Part shown: piece after piece, positions 1-9,303 of the stretch
Numbering within the stretch: the stretch's first letter is position 1
Layout: each line of letters begins with the position of its first letter
Assembly (NCBI GenBank): GCA_049115575.1
Contig: JAGDZU010000004.1
Coordinates: 186,001-250,000, forward strand
Direction of reading: 5' to 3'
From: JAHEKB01 sp049115575
GTDB lineage: Bacteria; Bacteroidota; Bacteroidia; NS11-12g; UBA9320
Length of the DNA stretch: 64,000 bases
Program-made: the position numbers and the translations under genes
Notes under the pieces: model-generated
Databases searched by the model: none
Told to the model about the DNA's origin: nothing
What the model saw: only the letters and a program-made list of their open reading frames with translations

Positions 1-60
1 CATACTCAATATCAGCATTGAATCGTCACAACGTTTTTAGCTTGCATGCTTTGACCGATT

Positions 61-813
61 ATGCGATTCAATGCTTTAACCATAGCTGTTATATTGGGAT
101 TGATTTCAGGCAAAGTATCCGCCTCAGATAGTCTTAAAACACGCTCCATTTACATCAATCCAGAATTCCATCAAATAAAAGAAGCAGCAAATTATGGGCT
201 TGTAAATCAAGGCTTAAATATTGATTTCGGCTTTAAGCAAATTCAGAAAAACAGTAACTATTTAAAAGCTTTCAATAGTGAACTAGCCTTTGGAATTAAT
301 TATGCAAAAGGTCTTGGGATGAATTGGACTCTTACACCTGTTGATTTACACTTCGCAAAAAAAATTGAATCTCTCAAAGGTTTTCTAGGTGCATACACTT
401 CGTTCAATTATCATTTCCAATTGTACCCAGAACTTCAAAGTGGTCATTTGTTTTGGTTCACTAATCATGAAATGGGCCTGAGATATAGCACTACTCTTCA
501 TATAAAAGACAAACCGTACAGCGTACAAGTTTCTTCATCACTTTTGGGATTTACTTCGAGACCAAAGCTGAGTTTAGAACATGAAACTTTGTTTTATGAT
601 TTGAGTTTTAAAAATATAGTTAAGAGCCAACACAGCAATTTAAAGCTGGGTTTACCTCACAAATTTTCTCATCTGAATCTTGAAATACAACAAATCAAAG
701 AAGAGAAAAAGTGGACCCTTGGTTATGAGGCTGACTTTATCTGGATAGGTGGTAATTCACACTTAAAGTATCTAACCCATTCCATCAACTTAAATAGGAG
801 GTTACGCTCATGA
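61..813 (+). CDS. Secreted, probably outer-membrane hypothetical protein
   Basis: I do not recognise this 250-residue protein. It opens with a signal peptide (hydrophobic core about residues 6-20, cleavage probably after the Ser-Ala at 20-22). The mature part is rich in alternating aromatic and polar stretches, such as the segments around residues 70-130, and looks like the strands of a small outer-membrane beta-barrel. Its stop overlaps the start of the next gene in an ATGA, so the two are translationally coupled and probably form one transcript. That pairing with a lipoprotein serine hydrolase suggests a shared envelope role, but no function can be assigned. Confidence 0.7.
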   Translation: MRFNALTIAVILGLISGKVSASDSLKTRSIYINPEFHQIKEAANYGLVNQGLNIDFGFKQIQKNSNYLKAFNSELAFGINYAKGLGMNWTLTPVDLHFAKKIESLKGFLGAYTSFNYHFQLYPELQSGHLFWFTNHEMGLRYSTTLHIKDKPYSVQVSSSLLGFTSRPKLSLEHETLFYDLSFKNIVKSQHSNLKLGLPHKFSHLNLEIQQIKEEKKWTLGYEADFIWIGGNSHLKYLTHSINLNRRLRS

Positions 814-1898
814 AAACACGGACATTCAAATACTTATTCATAGTATTAATCCTCTCCTCTTGTTTAACCGCTGATGATTTAAACCTCGATTTCATTTCAT
901 ACCAACCACTTGAAATCGGCGATGGACATCATATCATATCCACGGATAGTGCTCAAATGAATGCAGATGCGCTTAAAGAGATTTACCTGGAGCTTCATAA
1001 CGGAAAAGAATTTTGGCCTATTCGTTCCATGCTAGTTTTGAGACATGGAAGCTTAGTTGCTGAACACTATTTTAAAGATCCCAATGATATAAATACCCAA
1101 CATCTAATTTGGTCTTGCACCAAACAAGTGATGGGCGCTCTTACAGGAATTGCTTTAGAACAAGGGGTTATCGATTCTATACAGGATCCTATAGGAAAGT
1201 ATTTAATTGAAGAAACAACACCTTATCCTGATAAAGCCAATATTACAATTGAAGACTTATTGAGTATGCATTCTGGAATAGATTACAGTAACGATGGAGT
1301 AGGTGGCGAAACTGATAAGCTTCTAAGACAAATTCCTTCAAGTATTGTAGATTTTGTATTGGGCTTGGATCAACGAGAAGTTCCTGGTTCATCTTTTCAT
1401 TATAACGATGGTGATCCTCTTTTACTGTCGGCTATAATTCACAAAGAAACTGGCAAACCCACTGACCTTTGGGCGAATGAAGTCCTGTTCTCTAAAATTG
1501 GACTGAGAAACTATAGCTGGAGAAGGTATAAAGACGGGATAGCTTTTGGGGGATTTGGAATAGAAACCACACCAAGAGAAATGGCAAAGTTTGCTATTTG
1601 CGTTGCAGATTCTGGCAGGCATGAAGGAACTCAAATAATACCTAAACATTGGATTAGCCAAATGACAGCATTGCAAGTGAAAACCGAATTTGATTATGAT
1701 TTTGGTTATCAATGGTGGATAGATTCCAAAAGAAACATTCATTTCATGTGGGGTCATGGTGGCCAGTTTGGATTCATTGCTCCAGATAAAGACTTGGTAG
1801 TCATTTTCACTTCAATCCCAAACACCCAAGGAGGCTACCAAATAACAGCGGATGAAGTACTTCCCATTGTAGATAAGATTATTCATAGCTGTGATTAA
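810..1898 (+). CDS. Serine hydrolase lipoprotein, beta-lactamase (class C/esterase) family
   Basis: This 362-residue protein belongs to the beta-lactamase-like serine hydrolase family (class C lactamases, DD-peptidases, esterases). The nucleophile motif S-x-x-K is Ser102-Cys-Thr-Lys105, a tyrosine motif reads Tyr198-Asn-Asp200 where the usual form is Y-x-N, and the third motif is His316-Gly-Gly318. A lipobox ends in Cys18, so it is an exported lipoprotein. The start is clear: an unusually good Shine-Dalgarno (AGGAGG, 796-801) lies eight bases before the ATG, and the ATG overlaps the stop of the upstream gene. The Asp in place of Asn in the second motif and the lack of KTG argue against a true beta-lactamase; an esterase or peptidase acting in the periplasm is more likely. 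Substrate unknown. Confidence 0.85.
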   Translation: MKTRTFKYLFIVLILSSCLTADDLNLDFISYQPLEIGDGHHIISTDSAQMNADALKEIYLELHNGKEFWPIRSMLVLRHGSLVAEHYFKDPNDINTQHLIWSCTKQVMGALTGIALEQGVIDSIQDPIGKYLIEETTPYPDKANITIEDLLSMHSGIDYSNDGVGGETDKLLRQIPSSIVDFVLGLDQREVPGSSFHYNDGDPLLLSAIIHKETGKPTDLWANEVLFSKIGLRNYSWRRYKDGIAFGGFGIETTPREMAKFAICVADSGRHEGTQIIPKHWISQMTALQVKTEFDYDFGYQWWIDSKRNIHFMWGHGGQFGFIAPDKDLVVIFTSIPNTQGGYQITADEVLPIVDKIIHSCD

Positions 1899-1979
1899 TG
1901 CCCTTCGATTGGATCTACGTAAAGAGAATATATAAGCTTGCAATATTGCCCATCAATTAATTTATTATAATTTTTACCC

Positions 1980-2639
1980 ATGGCTAAAAACAGAATTGAC
2001 TGGTTATATCACATTTTGAATTTGATTGTAGTGTTCATAGGGATTACTGCTGGCTTTGTACTTCAGAATAAAAAAGAAGCCAAAATTAATCGCAGCGATG
2101 AACGCCATTATATTCAAGGTTTCAAGGATGAAATTAAAGCAGATATAGAAAGTTTAGACCGTTTCATTACAGATGACAGCACATGGTTTGTACAGCAATC
2201 TCCAAAAATTGCATTATTGGCGAGTGATTCTCTTAGCGACGACTCTGCTATGGCTCTAATTGCATCTATGCTGAATTTTTCAGAATTCAAGCCTTATGAC
2301 AACACATATTCCAATATTATAAATTCGGGAAACTTGAGTTTAATTAGAGATTATGACGTAAGACAAAGTATAGTTGAATATTACAAAACGGTAGAGGACT
2401 ATCAAATAATAGACAAATACTTCCATCTGTTTAACACAGAGACATTCATGCCGTTTGTATTTACCAATATTGATTTAATATCCAACCAATTTAGGAGTGC
2501 TGGTGAGCAAAACAACTCGCTATTCAGAAACATAGTAGTAGCTTACAGGTCATATACCAAACAGCGACTTGATGGATTTACAGAACTCAGGAATAACAGT
2601 ATTGAAACCTTAAAAATATTAGAAGAGCATAAGAATTAG
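1980..2639 (+). CDS. DUF6090-like single-pass membrane protein
   Basis: A 219-residue protein with one N-terminal membrane helix (about residues 10-28) followed by a charged, helical soluble domain with a short acidic linker. The pattern, a helix ending in a Gly-Ile-Thr-Ala-Gly segment then a Gln-Asn-Lys-Lys-Glu stretch and many small helices, resembles the bacteroidete DUF6090 family, whose function is unknown. The gene is monocistronic by appearance and its stop lies three bases from the stop of the convergent gene downstream. Confidence 0.6.
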   Translation: MAKNRIDWLYHILNLIVVFIGITAGFVLQNKKEAKINRSDERHYIQGFKDEIKADIESLDRFITDDSTWFVQQSPKIALLASDSLSDDSAMALIASMLNFSEFKPYDNTYSNIINSGNLSLIRDYDVRQSIVEYYKTVEDYQIIDKYFHLFNTETFMPFVFTNIDLISNQFRSAGEQNNSLFRNIVVAYRSYTKQRLDGFTELRNNSIETLKILEEHKN

Positions 2640-2642
2640 GGA

Positions 2643-3632
2643 CTAAGGCCAAGAAATAGCCTCTACTATACTTTTGATTTCAGCTATTTGCTCAGACTCC
2701 ACTCCTTTCTGAAATTCAAAGATGAGCTCCATAACATTGCTGCCTTCTTTTACCACAAAAAGGAGGCAGTTTAGTTTTCTACCATCTTCTTTTTTACTGT
2801 ATGAATAGATAGTTCCGTCAAAGTCGAACTCTATATCTCCATAACTGGTCACTACCTTGTGCTTGACTCCCATATTGCTCAATAACGCATCGCCTACTTT
2901 AGCTGCAGTTTGCCTATGAGAGCTAACATTGTGCAAGCAAGCGGTATACATGTTATAATACAGCTCATTGCCTTTTGAATCTTTAACACTTCTTCTATAA
3001 AACTGATCAAGAGAAGTGTTTCTCACTATTCTTCCTTTATCATCATTTTTTATATAAATCCAGCGGTCATTTGGCAGTTTAATATTATACCCACAAGTGG
3101 TGGTGTATTCCTGCAGATGATGCTCTGATGATATGTAGTCACCATAGTTATCGTAATACTTCCATTCACCAACCTTAGACCCAGCTTTAAACATTCCTTC
3201 AGATGAAAGATTTCCATTGGGGTGAAAATAAACGGTTGGTCCATCTTGTTCTCCATCTTTCAAGATTGTTCTCACCTCAGCCACTCCATTGTCATAAAAA
3301 CGAACAAATACACCTTCTCGCTCATTATTTACATAACCGTATATTCCAGTGGTATCACCATTGTTAGCAAAATAAATAAACAAGCCTTCTTTAGTTTCTG
3401 CTGCCTCTGTCTTGAATGAACCTATCATTTGTTCTTGACCATCTGCATAATAGTCCAACTTGGTCCAGCTATGATCTTCATTTTCAAAAAGCAATCCATA
3501 ATATTTATGGTCACCCTCTTCGCATTCCTTCCAATCCTTATCATAATAGAAGGTACTGGTGTCCTGGGCCTGCATTTCCACTGAAAAGCAGATTAGAAGT
3601 ACCAAGACTACTGTTTTATTTATTTTTTTCAT
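2643..3632 (-). CDS. Secreted MORN/YwqK-like repeat protein
   Basis: The protein has a signal peptide (Lys-Lys start, hydrophobic core, Ala-Gln-Ala-type end near residue 22) and then several repeats of the form G-x-[YF]-x-x-[YF]-x-x-[ND]-G, seen for example as Gly-Leu-Phe-Ile-Tyr-Phe-Ala-Asn-Asn-Gly and similar units. This is the MORN-like pattern of the YwqK family, which is widespread in Bacteroidota and often loosely called an antitoxin. The longer reading frame begins at 3656, but the Met at 3632 is preferred because it starts a proper signal peptide. The C-terminal 120 residues form a separate domain I do not recognise. No toxin gene is adjacent, so a toxin-antitoxin role is not supported. 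Confidence 0.7.
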   Translation of the reverse strand: MKKINKTVVLVLLICFSVEMQAQDTSTFYYDKDWKECEEGDHKYYGLLFENEDHSWTKLDYYADGQEQMIGSFKTEAAETKEGLFIYFANNGDTTGIYGYVNNEREGVFVRFYDNGVAEVRTILKDGEQDGPTVYFHPNGNLSSEGMFKAGSKVGEWKYYDNYGDYISSEHHLQEYTTTCGYNIKLPNDRWIYIKNDDKGRIVRNTSLDQFYRRSVKDSKGNELYYNMYTACLHNVSSHRQTAAKVGDALLSNMGVKHKVVTSYGDIEFDFDGTIYSYSKKEDGRKLNCLLFVVKEGSNVMELIFEFQKGVESEQIAEIKSIVEAISWP

Positions 3633-3678
3633 ATTTATAATTATGTTGTATATCACTGCCTATATGTATTCCATCCGT

Positions 3679-5007
3679 TCAGCTTTTGCTATGCTCATCA
3701 TTGATTGCCGTTCTGTTTTTCAACCAAATCACCGAAATCAAGGCTGGCAACAGCCAAAGCATTCTAGCATTGAGCCTGCTTGAAATATTAGCGAGATTTG
3801 CCGTAAAGAATGCATTGAGTACTATGAGCAACAGCAAAATCACCAAGATTTCTTTGTACCCCTTTTTTAAATCACCTTTTGCACTGTAGTAAATGAGCCA
3901 TGCTATGCTTAAAAGCAATGTGAGTAGATAATACCAACTCATGCTTGAAAATGGCAATTCCATAAGAAACTGTTTTGTCCATAAGGCTGCGTTAGTCTCA
4001 TGTGGGAAGTATCTATCAATGCTACTAACACTATTGCTTCCCTTTTCCTGCCTGAAAAGATTATCTCCTACATTGTATTGCACTAACTGAACAGCTGTAG
4101 CCATGATTGCTTTATAGCTTAATATGGGCCAATATTTGGGAGATGTGAGTATATCCTTGACTATACGGGCATGTTCCTCTCTATTTACCTCCCAGCCTCC
4201 GGTTTTCATTACCGCACCATGGGGATCCCAAACAAATTGCCAAGCTGTGGCAGGGAGACTGTCTTTGTACTCACATAGTACTAAATCTCTTTCAGAACAT
4301 TCCTCTTCCAAATAGATATCTAGTACTCCAGATTCATTGAGCTTGCCAAGCAGAAAAACCTTATTTCCTTTTGCCAATTGAAATTGATCTTCTAAAACTA
4401 GGTTAGATAATCCCAAACCCAAAAAGGAAAGTAAAGCGATAACCACTAAAGGTATCACAAGCTTTTTTTGTCTTTTGTGAAATGGATTGAAAACCAAAAT
4501 AACCAGGAGAAACCCGAGAAGCAGCGCCAAATGGGACAAATGCATCATGGTAGAAATCAGAACAAATATCCATAATAACCAATGCTGAGATTTGGTGACT
4601 TTTCCAACAGTAAGTACCAACAAACTCAAACTCATAATGGCTACAAATGGATCTGGAATGAGCTTAGTACTCTCCCACCATACACCACTAACGATGCCAA
4701 TTAATAATAGGCTCAATAATTTGAAATTATTGTTGGCCTTTGGCCAAATGATTTCTATCAATTTGACAAGCAAAAAGCTCAGCAGAAATGATTGAAGGAG
4801 TGCAGGTAACCAAAGGGAGAAACCCAATGCGCTAAATCTTAAGAACCAACCATAAAACACTGGCCTTTCAGAGGGCACATAGTTTTCAAAACCCGCATTG
4901 AGATATACGGCAGTATCACCGGTAAAAAATGGAAACCAATTGAAAAAGGCTCCAAAACTTAAGATGAATGTGCCTATTAAAACACAGAACCAGGATGATC
5001 TACCCAT
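3679..5007 (-). CDS. Polytopic membrane protein, possibly GT-C-type glycosyltransferase
   Basis: A 442-residue integral membrane protein with about ten to eleven hydrophobic helices. Between the first and second helix is a loop with Gly-Asp-Thr-Ala-Val-Tyr and then Glu-Arg-Pro-Val-Phe-Tyr, resembling the acidic first periplasmic loop of GT-C fold glycosyltransferases that use lipid-linked sugars. A large extramembrane segment lies at about residues 210-300. The similarity is only of layout, so the call is tentative. It starts three bases after the stop of the downstream-coded barrel protein gene at 5011, suggesting a common leftward transcript. Confidence 0.55.
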   Translation of the reverse strand: MGRSSWFCVLIGTFILSFGAFFNWFPFFTGDTAVYLNAGFENYVPSERPVFYGWFLRFSALGFSLWLPALLQSFLLSFLLVKLIEIIWPKANNNFKLLSLLLIGIVSGVWWESTKLIPDPFVAIMSLSLLVLTVGKVTKSQHWLLWIFVLISTMMHLSHLALLLGFLLVILVFNPFHKRQKKLVIPLVVIALLSFLGLGLSNLVLEDQFQLAKGNKVFLLGKLNESGVLDIYLEEECSERDLVLCEYKDSLPATAWQFVWDPHGAVMKTGGWEVNREEHARIVKDILTSPKYWPILSYKAIMATAVQLVQYNVGDNLFRQEKGSNSVSSIDRYFPHETNAALWTKQFLMELPFSSMSWYYLLTLLLSIAWLIYYSAKGDLKKGYKEILVILLLLIVLNAFFTANLANISSRLNARMLWLLPALISVIWLKNRTAINDEHSKS

Positions 5008-5010
5008 AGT

Positions 5011-5694
5011 TTAATTGAACCATACAGTAAAACCAAATGAACCTAACAAATCAGCGCTCACAGGTAAAACTGACGTATTCACTTCAGTATATTCTTGCTG
5101 TTGAGGAATAACCCGACTAGTAAATGTGCTTTCGGAACGGTTAACCAAAGCAAATACAAAACCCACTTCTGTATGCAGTCCAAAGAAATTTGTAAAATGG
5201 TAAGTAGGTTCTATACCTAGCTGAATGCTAAAAGTGGAAACATCTTCTGTTTCAATAGAAACTCCTGATTCTGACTGAGTTAAAGTTCCATTGAGCAAGA
5301 TGGCAAAGAGTAAAGCGTTAAGCACAAAACGTTGAGAAGGATCGCTAAAAATCCGTTGCTGAACTCCAGCACCAAATACAGGGCCTGCTGTTTTTTGCTT
5401 GTACTCATCATTGTTTGTCCAACTGTAGCTGAATGCGCTTTGATGAAAACCTATGAGGGCAGTTGCTTGCAAGGCATTTGTAATTGCATAGTTAAAGTTA
5501 GCTACAAGTCCTACGCGTGAATTTCTATTAAAGTTGTCATCGTTTCTTTCAATTACGGTATTGCTAATACCTAAAGTTGTATTCAAACCAACTCCAAATC
5601 CTCCGCTTTTCGTAGCCCAATCAGGCATATCTCCTTGAGCCCAGCACAAAGTGGAAAACATGAGTAGACTGAGTAAAATAGATGTCTTTTTCAT
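5011..5694 (-). CDS. Outer-membrane beta-barrel protein (small)
   Basis: About 227 residues from the Met at 5694 (an upstream in-frame Met at 5712 is possible). A signal peptide ends in Cys-Trp-Ala-Gln. The mature part has the features of an eight-to-ten-stranded barrel: a glycine-rich first strand, regularly spaced aromatic residues, and a last strand that ends Gly-Phe-Thr-Val-Trp-Phe-Asn with an aromatic near the C-terminus, as in BAM substrates. This matches the porin-like outer membrane beta-barrel families common in Bacteroidota. Function unknown; probably co-transcribed with the membrane protein that follows. Confidence 0.7.
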   Translation of the reverse strand: MKKTSILLSLLMFSTLCWAQGDMPDWATKSGGFGVGLNTTLGISNTVIERNDDNFNRNSRVGLVANFNYAITNALQATALIGFHQSAFSYSWTNNDEYKQKTAGPVFGAGVQQRIFSDPSQRFVLNALLFAILLNGTLTQSESGVSIETEDVSTFSIQLGIEPTYHFTNFFGLHTEVGFVFALVNRSESTFTSRVIPQQQEYTEVNTSVLPVSADLLGSFGFTVWFN

Positions 5695-5807
5695 AATCTT
5701 GCTTATACTCAAACTTAAGTAAAACTTGATAATCTAACCAATATTAATAGTCAGGTCATAGCTTTGGATTCTTATAATATTGTTTCCTTTGCATGCGTTA
5801 AGACACC

Positions 5808-7217
5808 GTGCCGAAGCTACTTAAATACCTCACTTTCTTTTTAATCATTGGATCCTTTCTGTTTTCATGTAAAAAAGAAACCATAAGCACTAATTCACAA
5901 CATCGATTAGAAATGAGAACGGATACACTATGGTTCGACACTGTATTCACCAATGTTAATAACACCACACCAAAATCTGTGAATAAGCAGATAGTAATAG
6001 TGAATCCTTACAACCAAAAATTGAGAACTGACATAGAGTTAGCTGGAGGAGCAAGTTCTCACTTTAGGTTAAATGTTGACGGAGTTGCAGGTTATTCCTT
6101 TAAAGATATTGAATTGTTTCCGGAAGACAGTGTATTCCTTTTTGTTGAAGTCCACCCAGACCCCAATAACAACAGCCCTGATTTTAACCCACTTATTATT
6201 AGAGATAGTATAATGTTCATGACCAATGGTAATGAACAGAAAGTAAATCTGATTGGCTGGGGGCAAGATGCACATTATATTTTCAGAGATAGTATTGAGT
6301 CTGATACTACATGGTCAAACTCTTTGTTACCAATAGTAGTTTATGGCTATTGCTATGTAAAACCTGGAGTAAAACTCACCATAGACCCAGGTATGCAGAT
6401 TCATTACGCCCCATATAGTTGGCTTTTTGTAGAAGGCGAACTAGAAGTGAGTGGCACAGCATCAGAGCCTGTATTGATGCAAGGAGATCGTCTTCAACCA
6501 AATTGGGAGGAAACTCCTGGTCAATGGGGAGGCATTTGGTTTAGCTATCCGAGCAAGGGTAGTGTCATAGAACATGCACTGATTAAAAATGGGACTGTTG
6601 GCATTTATTGTGATTCCACATCAGGTGATGCCAATACCACACCAAATGTGACTATTAAGAAAAGCTTTATTAGGAATATGGCCTTTGATGGCGTAGCTGG
6701 CAGAGGTAGCTATATTCGTATGGAGAATTCAATATCCTCAAACTGTGGTAGATTCACTTTCCTCGCTTCATTTGGAGGTAAATATGATATTAGGCATAGT
6801 ACCTTTCATACGGGTAACAGAGATTTTTCAAGACAGGACCCAAATTTTGCCATTCTGAATATAAATCGCGATGCAAACAATGTGATAATCAGTCAGCATC
6901 CCATTGATTTTTACATGGTAAACTCCATAGTTGATGGAACTTTTGCTGAAGGAGAAATTGGAACGGATTTGAACGGATCGGCCGTGGTCACTTTGGAGTC
7001 CAATCTGCTTAGAACTTTTAATTCAGTATATGAAGCAGATAACATCATTAATAAAGACACCATCTTTGAAAATGCTTATAACTTCAATTATCAGCTGGAC
7101 TCATTATCTGCAGCTAAAGATATGGGCATGATATTGAATCCTATTATATCTGATGATATAGAAGATAATTCTCGAGACGCATCACCTGATCTGGGAGCTT
7201 ACGAAAGCAAATATTAA
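5808..7217 (+). CDS. Lipoprotein with right-handed parallel beta-helix
   Basis: A 469-residue predicted lipoprotein. It starts at GTG (an ATG just upstream runs straight into a stop) and has a lipobox ending Phe-Ser-Cys at about residue 21. Residues 40-150 look like an immunoglobulin-like N-terminal domain that begins Arg-Thr-Asp-Thr-Leu-Trp-Phe-Asp, a pattern I associate with bacteroidete surface lipoproteins. Residues 185-440 contain beta-helix-type rungs (Val-Glu-Gly-Glu-Leu-Glu-Val, then repeated short Asn-rich turns). Such proteins bind or cleave polysaccharides or act as adhesins; nothing points to a particular substrate. Its stop overlaps the stop of the convergent glycosyltransferase gene by four bases. 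Confidence 0.7.
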   Translation: MPKLLKYLTFFLIIGSFLFSCKKETISTNSQHRLEMRTDTLWFDTVFTNVNNTTPKSVNKQIVIVNPYNQKLRTDIELAGGASSHFRLNVDGVAGYSFKDIELFPEDSVFLFVEVHPDPNNNSPDFNPLIIRDSIMFMTNGNEQKVNLIGWGQDAHYIFRDSIESDTTWSNSLLPIVVYGYCYVKPGVKLTIDPGMQIHYAPYSWLFVEGELEVSGTASEPVLMQGDRLQPNWEETPGQWGGIWFSYPSKGSVIEHALIKNGTVGIYCDSTSGDANTTPNVTIKKSFIRNMAFDGVAGRGSYIRMENSISSNCGRFTFLASFGGKYDIRHSTFHTGNRDFSRQDPNFAILNINRDANNVIISQHPIDFYMVNSIVDGTFAEGEIGTDLNGSAVVTLESNLLRTFNSVYEADNIINKDTIFENAYNFNYQLDSLSAAKDMGMILNPIISDDIEDNSRDASPDLGAYESKY

Positions 7218-8359
7218 TCTAATCCTGCGGACTTGAACAGAGTTTGGCTCATATTGGCCCAACTAAATTTAGAGCGCTGTATTCTAACTTGTTCAGCCAT
7301 TTGCTCTTCTCTATTATTCTCATAGAAATCCAAAATATTGTCGGCGATTTCCTTTTCATTTTTTTCGCATACGTAGCCAACTTCTTTATGCGGCACCAAC
7401 TCTGCTAAGCCTCCTACATTGGTAACCAACATGGGTTTATTGTAGAAATAGGCAATTTGTGTAACACCGCTTTGGGTGGCAGCTTTGTAGGTCTGTACCA
7501 CTATATCACAAGCATTGAAATAATGATGCACTTCTGAATCTGGTATAAAACGCTGATGAGGTATTATAGCTTCTTGCAATCCTAACTCTTTTATGAGATC
7601 TTCATAGGGTTTGGCACTCTCATAATACTCACCAGCTATTATAAGTTTGACACCCAAATCTCTTATTCCATGCTGTGCCATAGTTTTAAGCATTAAGTCA
7701 AGTCCTTTATACTTTCTAATAAATCCAAAAAAGAGGAGCAGCCGCCCTTCTTCTGGAAGTCCTAGAGCTTTCCTAGCTTCTTTTTTGCTTTCTATTGGAC
7801 CAAAATCCTCATACATGGGGTGAGGATTGAATAATGTGGGTTTGTTCAAATTGAAAGCCTTTAAATCTTCCATAACAGACCGGCTCATACAAACAAATCC
7901 GTGGCAAGACTTTAAAAAGAACCTAGTGGCGGCACGGTCGAAAAAGCGTTTCTCATGTGGAATAACATTGTCTGTTATAGCAACTATTCTAGAATGATTA
8001 TTCTTACTAACAATTCTACCAATCACTCCTAGTGAAGGGCCCATGAATGGAATCCAATATCTAAAGATGACTAAGTCTGGAGCTTCTTTCCTCAATCTTC
8101 TTCCCAATCTCCACCAATTGAAAGGATTCACCGAATTCAAACTAACTTCGATATCAATTCCTTCTGGTGCTTTATCTGTGGAATACTGTGTTTTACCAGG
8201 GAAAAAAATCCTAGGGTACTGTAAACTGAAAGTGATAATTTTTACGCTGTGACCCTCTTTTGAAAACTGTTTGGCAAGAAGTTGATTATAACTAGCTAGT
8301 CCCCCTCTCAAAGGATAAGCTGGACCAATAATGACTATCTTTTTAGGACTAGACCCCAA
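7214..8359 (-). CDS. Family 4 glycosyltransferase
   Basis: A 381-residue GT-B fold retaining glycosyltransferase. The N-terminal domain begins Lys-Lys-Ile-Val-Ile-Ile-Gly-Pro-Ala-Tyr-Pro-Leu-Arg-Gly-Gly, the usual GT4 nucleotide-binding glycine loop. The C-terminal domain contains Phe-Phe-Gly-Phe-Ile-Arg-Lys-Tyr-Lys-Gly-Leu and a late Glu-rich acceptor/donor motif (around residues 295-330, Ala-Thr-Gln-Ser-Gly-Val-Thr-Gln) in the place of the E-x7-E signature. It overlaps the upstream GT2 gene by 11 bases, so the two are a coupled pair, likely acting on the same glycan. Cytoplasmic. The sugar donor cannot be told from the sequence. Confidence 0.85.
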   Translation of the reverse strand: MGSSPKKIVIIGPAYPLRGGLASYNQLLAKQFSKEGHSVKIITFSLQYPRIFFPGKTQYSTDKAPEGIDIEVSLNSVNPFNWWRLGRRLRKEAPDLVIFRYWIPFMGPSLGVIGRIVSKNNHSRIVAITDNVIPHEKRFFDRAATRFFLKSCHGFVCMSRSVMEDLKAFNLNKPTLFNPHPMYEDFGPIESKKEARKALGLPEEGRLLLFFGFIRKYKGLDLMLKTMAQHGIRDLGVKLIIAGEYYESAKPYEDLIKELGLQEAIIPHQRFIPDSEVHHYFNACDIVVQTYKAATQSGVTQIAYFYNKPMLVTNVGGLAELVPHKEVGYVCEKNEKEIADNILDFYENNREEQMAEQVRIQRSKFSWANMSQTLFKSAGLD

Positions 8360-9302
8360 TACGCTCTCCTATCTCGTAACGGTTGCGATCTGGCGCGTTG
8401 CGACTAATCATTTCTCCAAGAAAACCTCCTAGAAATAATTGCACACCCACTATCAATGCAACTAATGCGAGGTAGAACAAAGGATTCTGAGCAACCAATT
8501 GTTGTTGTTCATTATTTACAATGGCTATATACTTAGAGACCAGTATAAAAACAGTTAGTGCCATTCCAATTAGAAAAGAAACCGCACCCCAAAAGCCAAA
8601 AAAGTGCATAGGGCGCTTACCAAATTTGCTCACAAAAATGATACTTAGCAAATCCAGAGGGCCTCTAATAAACCTACTCATACCAAATTTGGTGATTCCG
8701 TATTTTCTAGATTGGTGCTGAACTATCTTTTCGCCTATGTTTTTAAACCCAGCTCTGTGTGCAATTACTGGAATGTATCTGTGCATTTCACCGTAGACTT
8801 CTACAGAATGGGCAACAGAGTGTCTATATGCTTTTAAACCGCAGTTAAAATCGTGTAGATAGATACCACTCATCATTCTAGTGGCCCAATTGTACAATTT
8901 TGTGGGTATAGTCTTAGTTATAGGATCATATCTCTTCTTTTTCCAACCGCTAACCAAATCGTAACCATCTTCCCACAACATACGGTGTAATTCAGGGATT
9001 TCATCTGGACTATCCTGTAAATCGGCATCCATAGTTATTACCGTTTTTCCTTTTGTGAGTGCAAAGCCCTCATTTAAAGCGGCAGATTTGCCATAATTCC
9101 TTCTGAAACGAATGGCTTTTACTTCTTGGTGATCTTTAGCTAAAGACTCTATCACATCCCAAGAATTATCTGTACTTCCATCATCAATGAATATGACCTC
9201 AAAACTCAATTCATGGTCATTATTTACGCGTTTAATCCAGTCAAACAATTCTGGAAGCGATTCCGCTTCATTCAGCAGAGGTATAACTATAGAAATATCC
9301 AA
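8349..9302 (-). CDS. Family 2 glycosyltransferase, DPM1/GtrB-like, with C-terminal membrane anchor
   Basis: A 317-residue GT-A fold enzyme. It opens with Ile-Ser-Ile-Val-Ile-Pro-Leu-Leu-Asn-Glu-Ala and has the metal-binding Asp-Ala-Asp-Leu-Gln-Asp motif of the polyprenyl-phosphate sugar transferases (DPM1, GtrB, ArnC). Two hydrophobic helices near the C-terminus (about residues 232-260 and 273-300) match the GtrB membrane pair. Likely reaction: transfer of a sugar from a nucleotide donor to undecaprenyl phosphate at the inner membrane. It sits one base after DUF4199 and overlaps the downstream GT4 gene, so it belongs to the leftward cluster starting near 13.9 kb. Confidence 0.88.
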   Translation of the reverse strand: MDISIVIPLLNEAESLPELFDWIKRVNNDHELSFEVIFIDDGSTDNSWDVIESLAKDHQEVKAIRFRRNYGKSAALNEGFALTKGKTVITMDADLQDSPDEIPELHRMLWEDGYDLVSGWKKKRYDPITKTIPTKLYNWATRMMSGIYLHDFNCGLKAYRHSVAHSVEVYGEMHRYIPVIAHRAGFKNIGEKIVQHQSRKYGITKFGMSRFIRGPLDLLSIIFVSKFGKRPMHFFGFWGAVSFLIGMALTVFILVSKYIAIVNNEQQQLVAQNPLFYLALVALIVGVQLFLGGFLGEMISRNAPDRNRYEIGERIGV

Positions 9303-9303
9303 T

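Noticed and set aside
810..1898. True class C beta-lactamase
   Set aside because: The second motif ends in Asp rather than Asn and the third is HGG rather than KTG, both more typical of esterase-type relatives.
2643..3632. Antitoxin role for the YwqK-like repeat protein
   Set aside because: It has a signal peptide and no adjacent toxin; the family name alone is not evidence.
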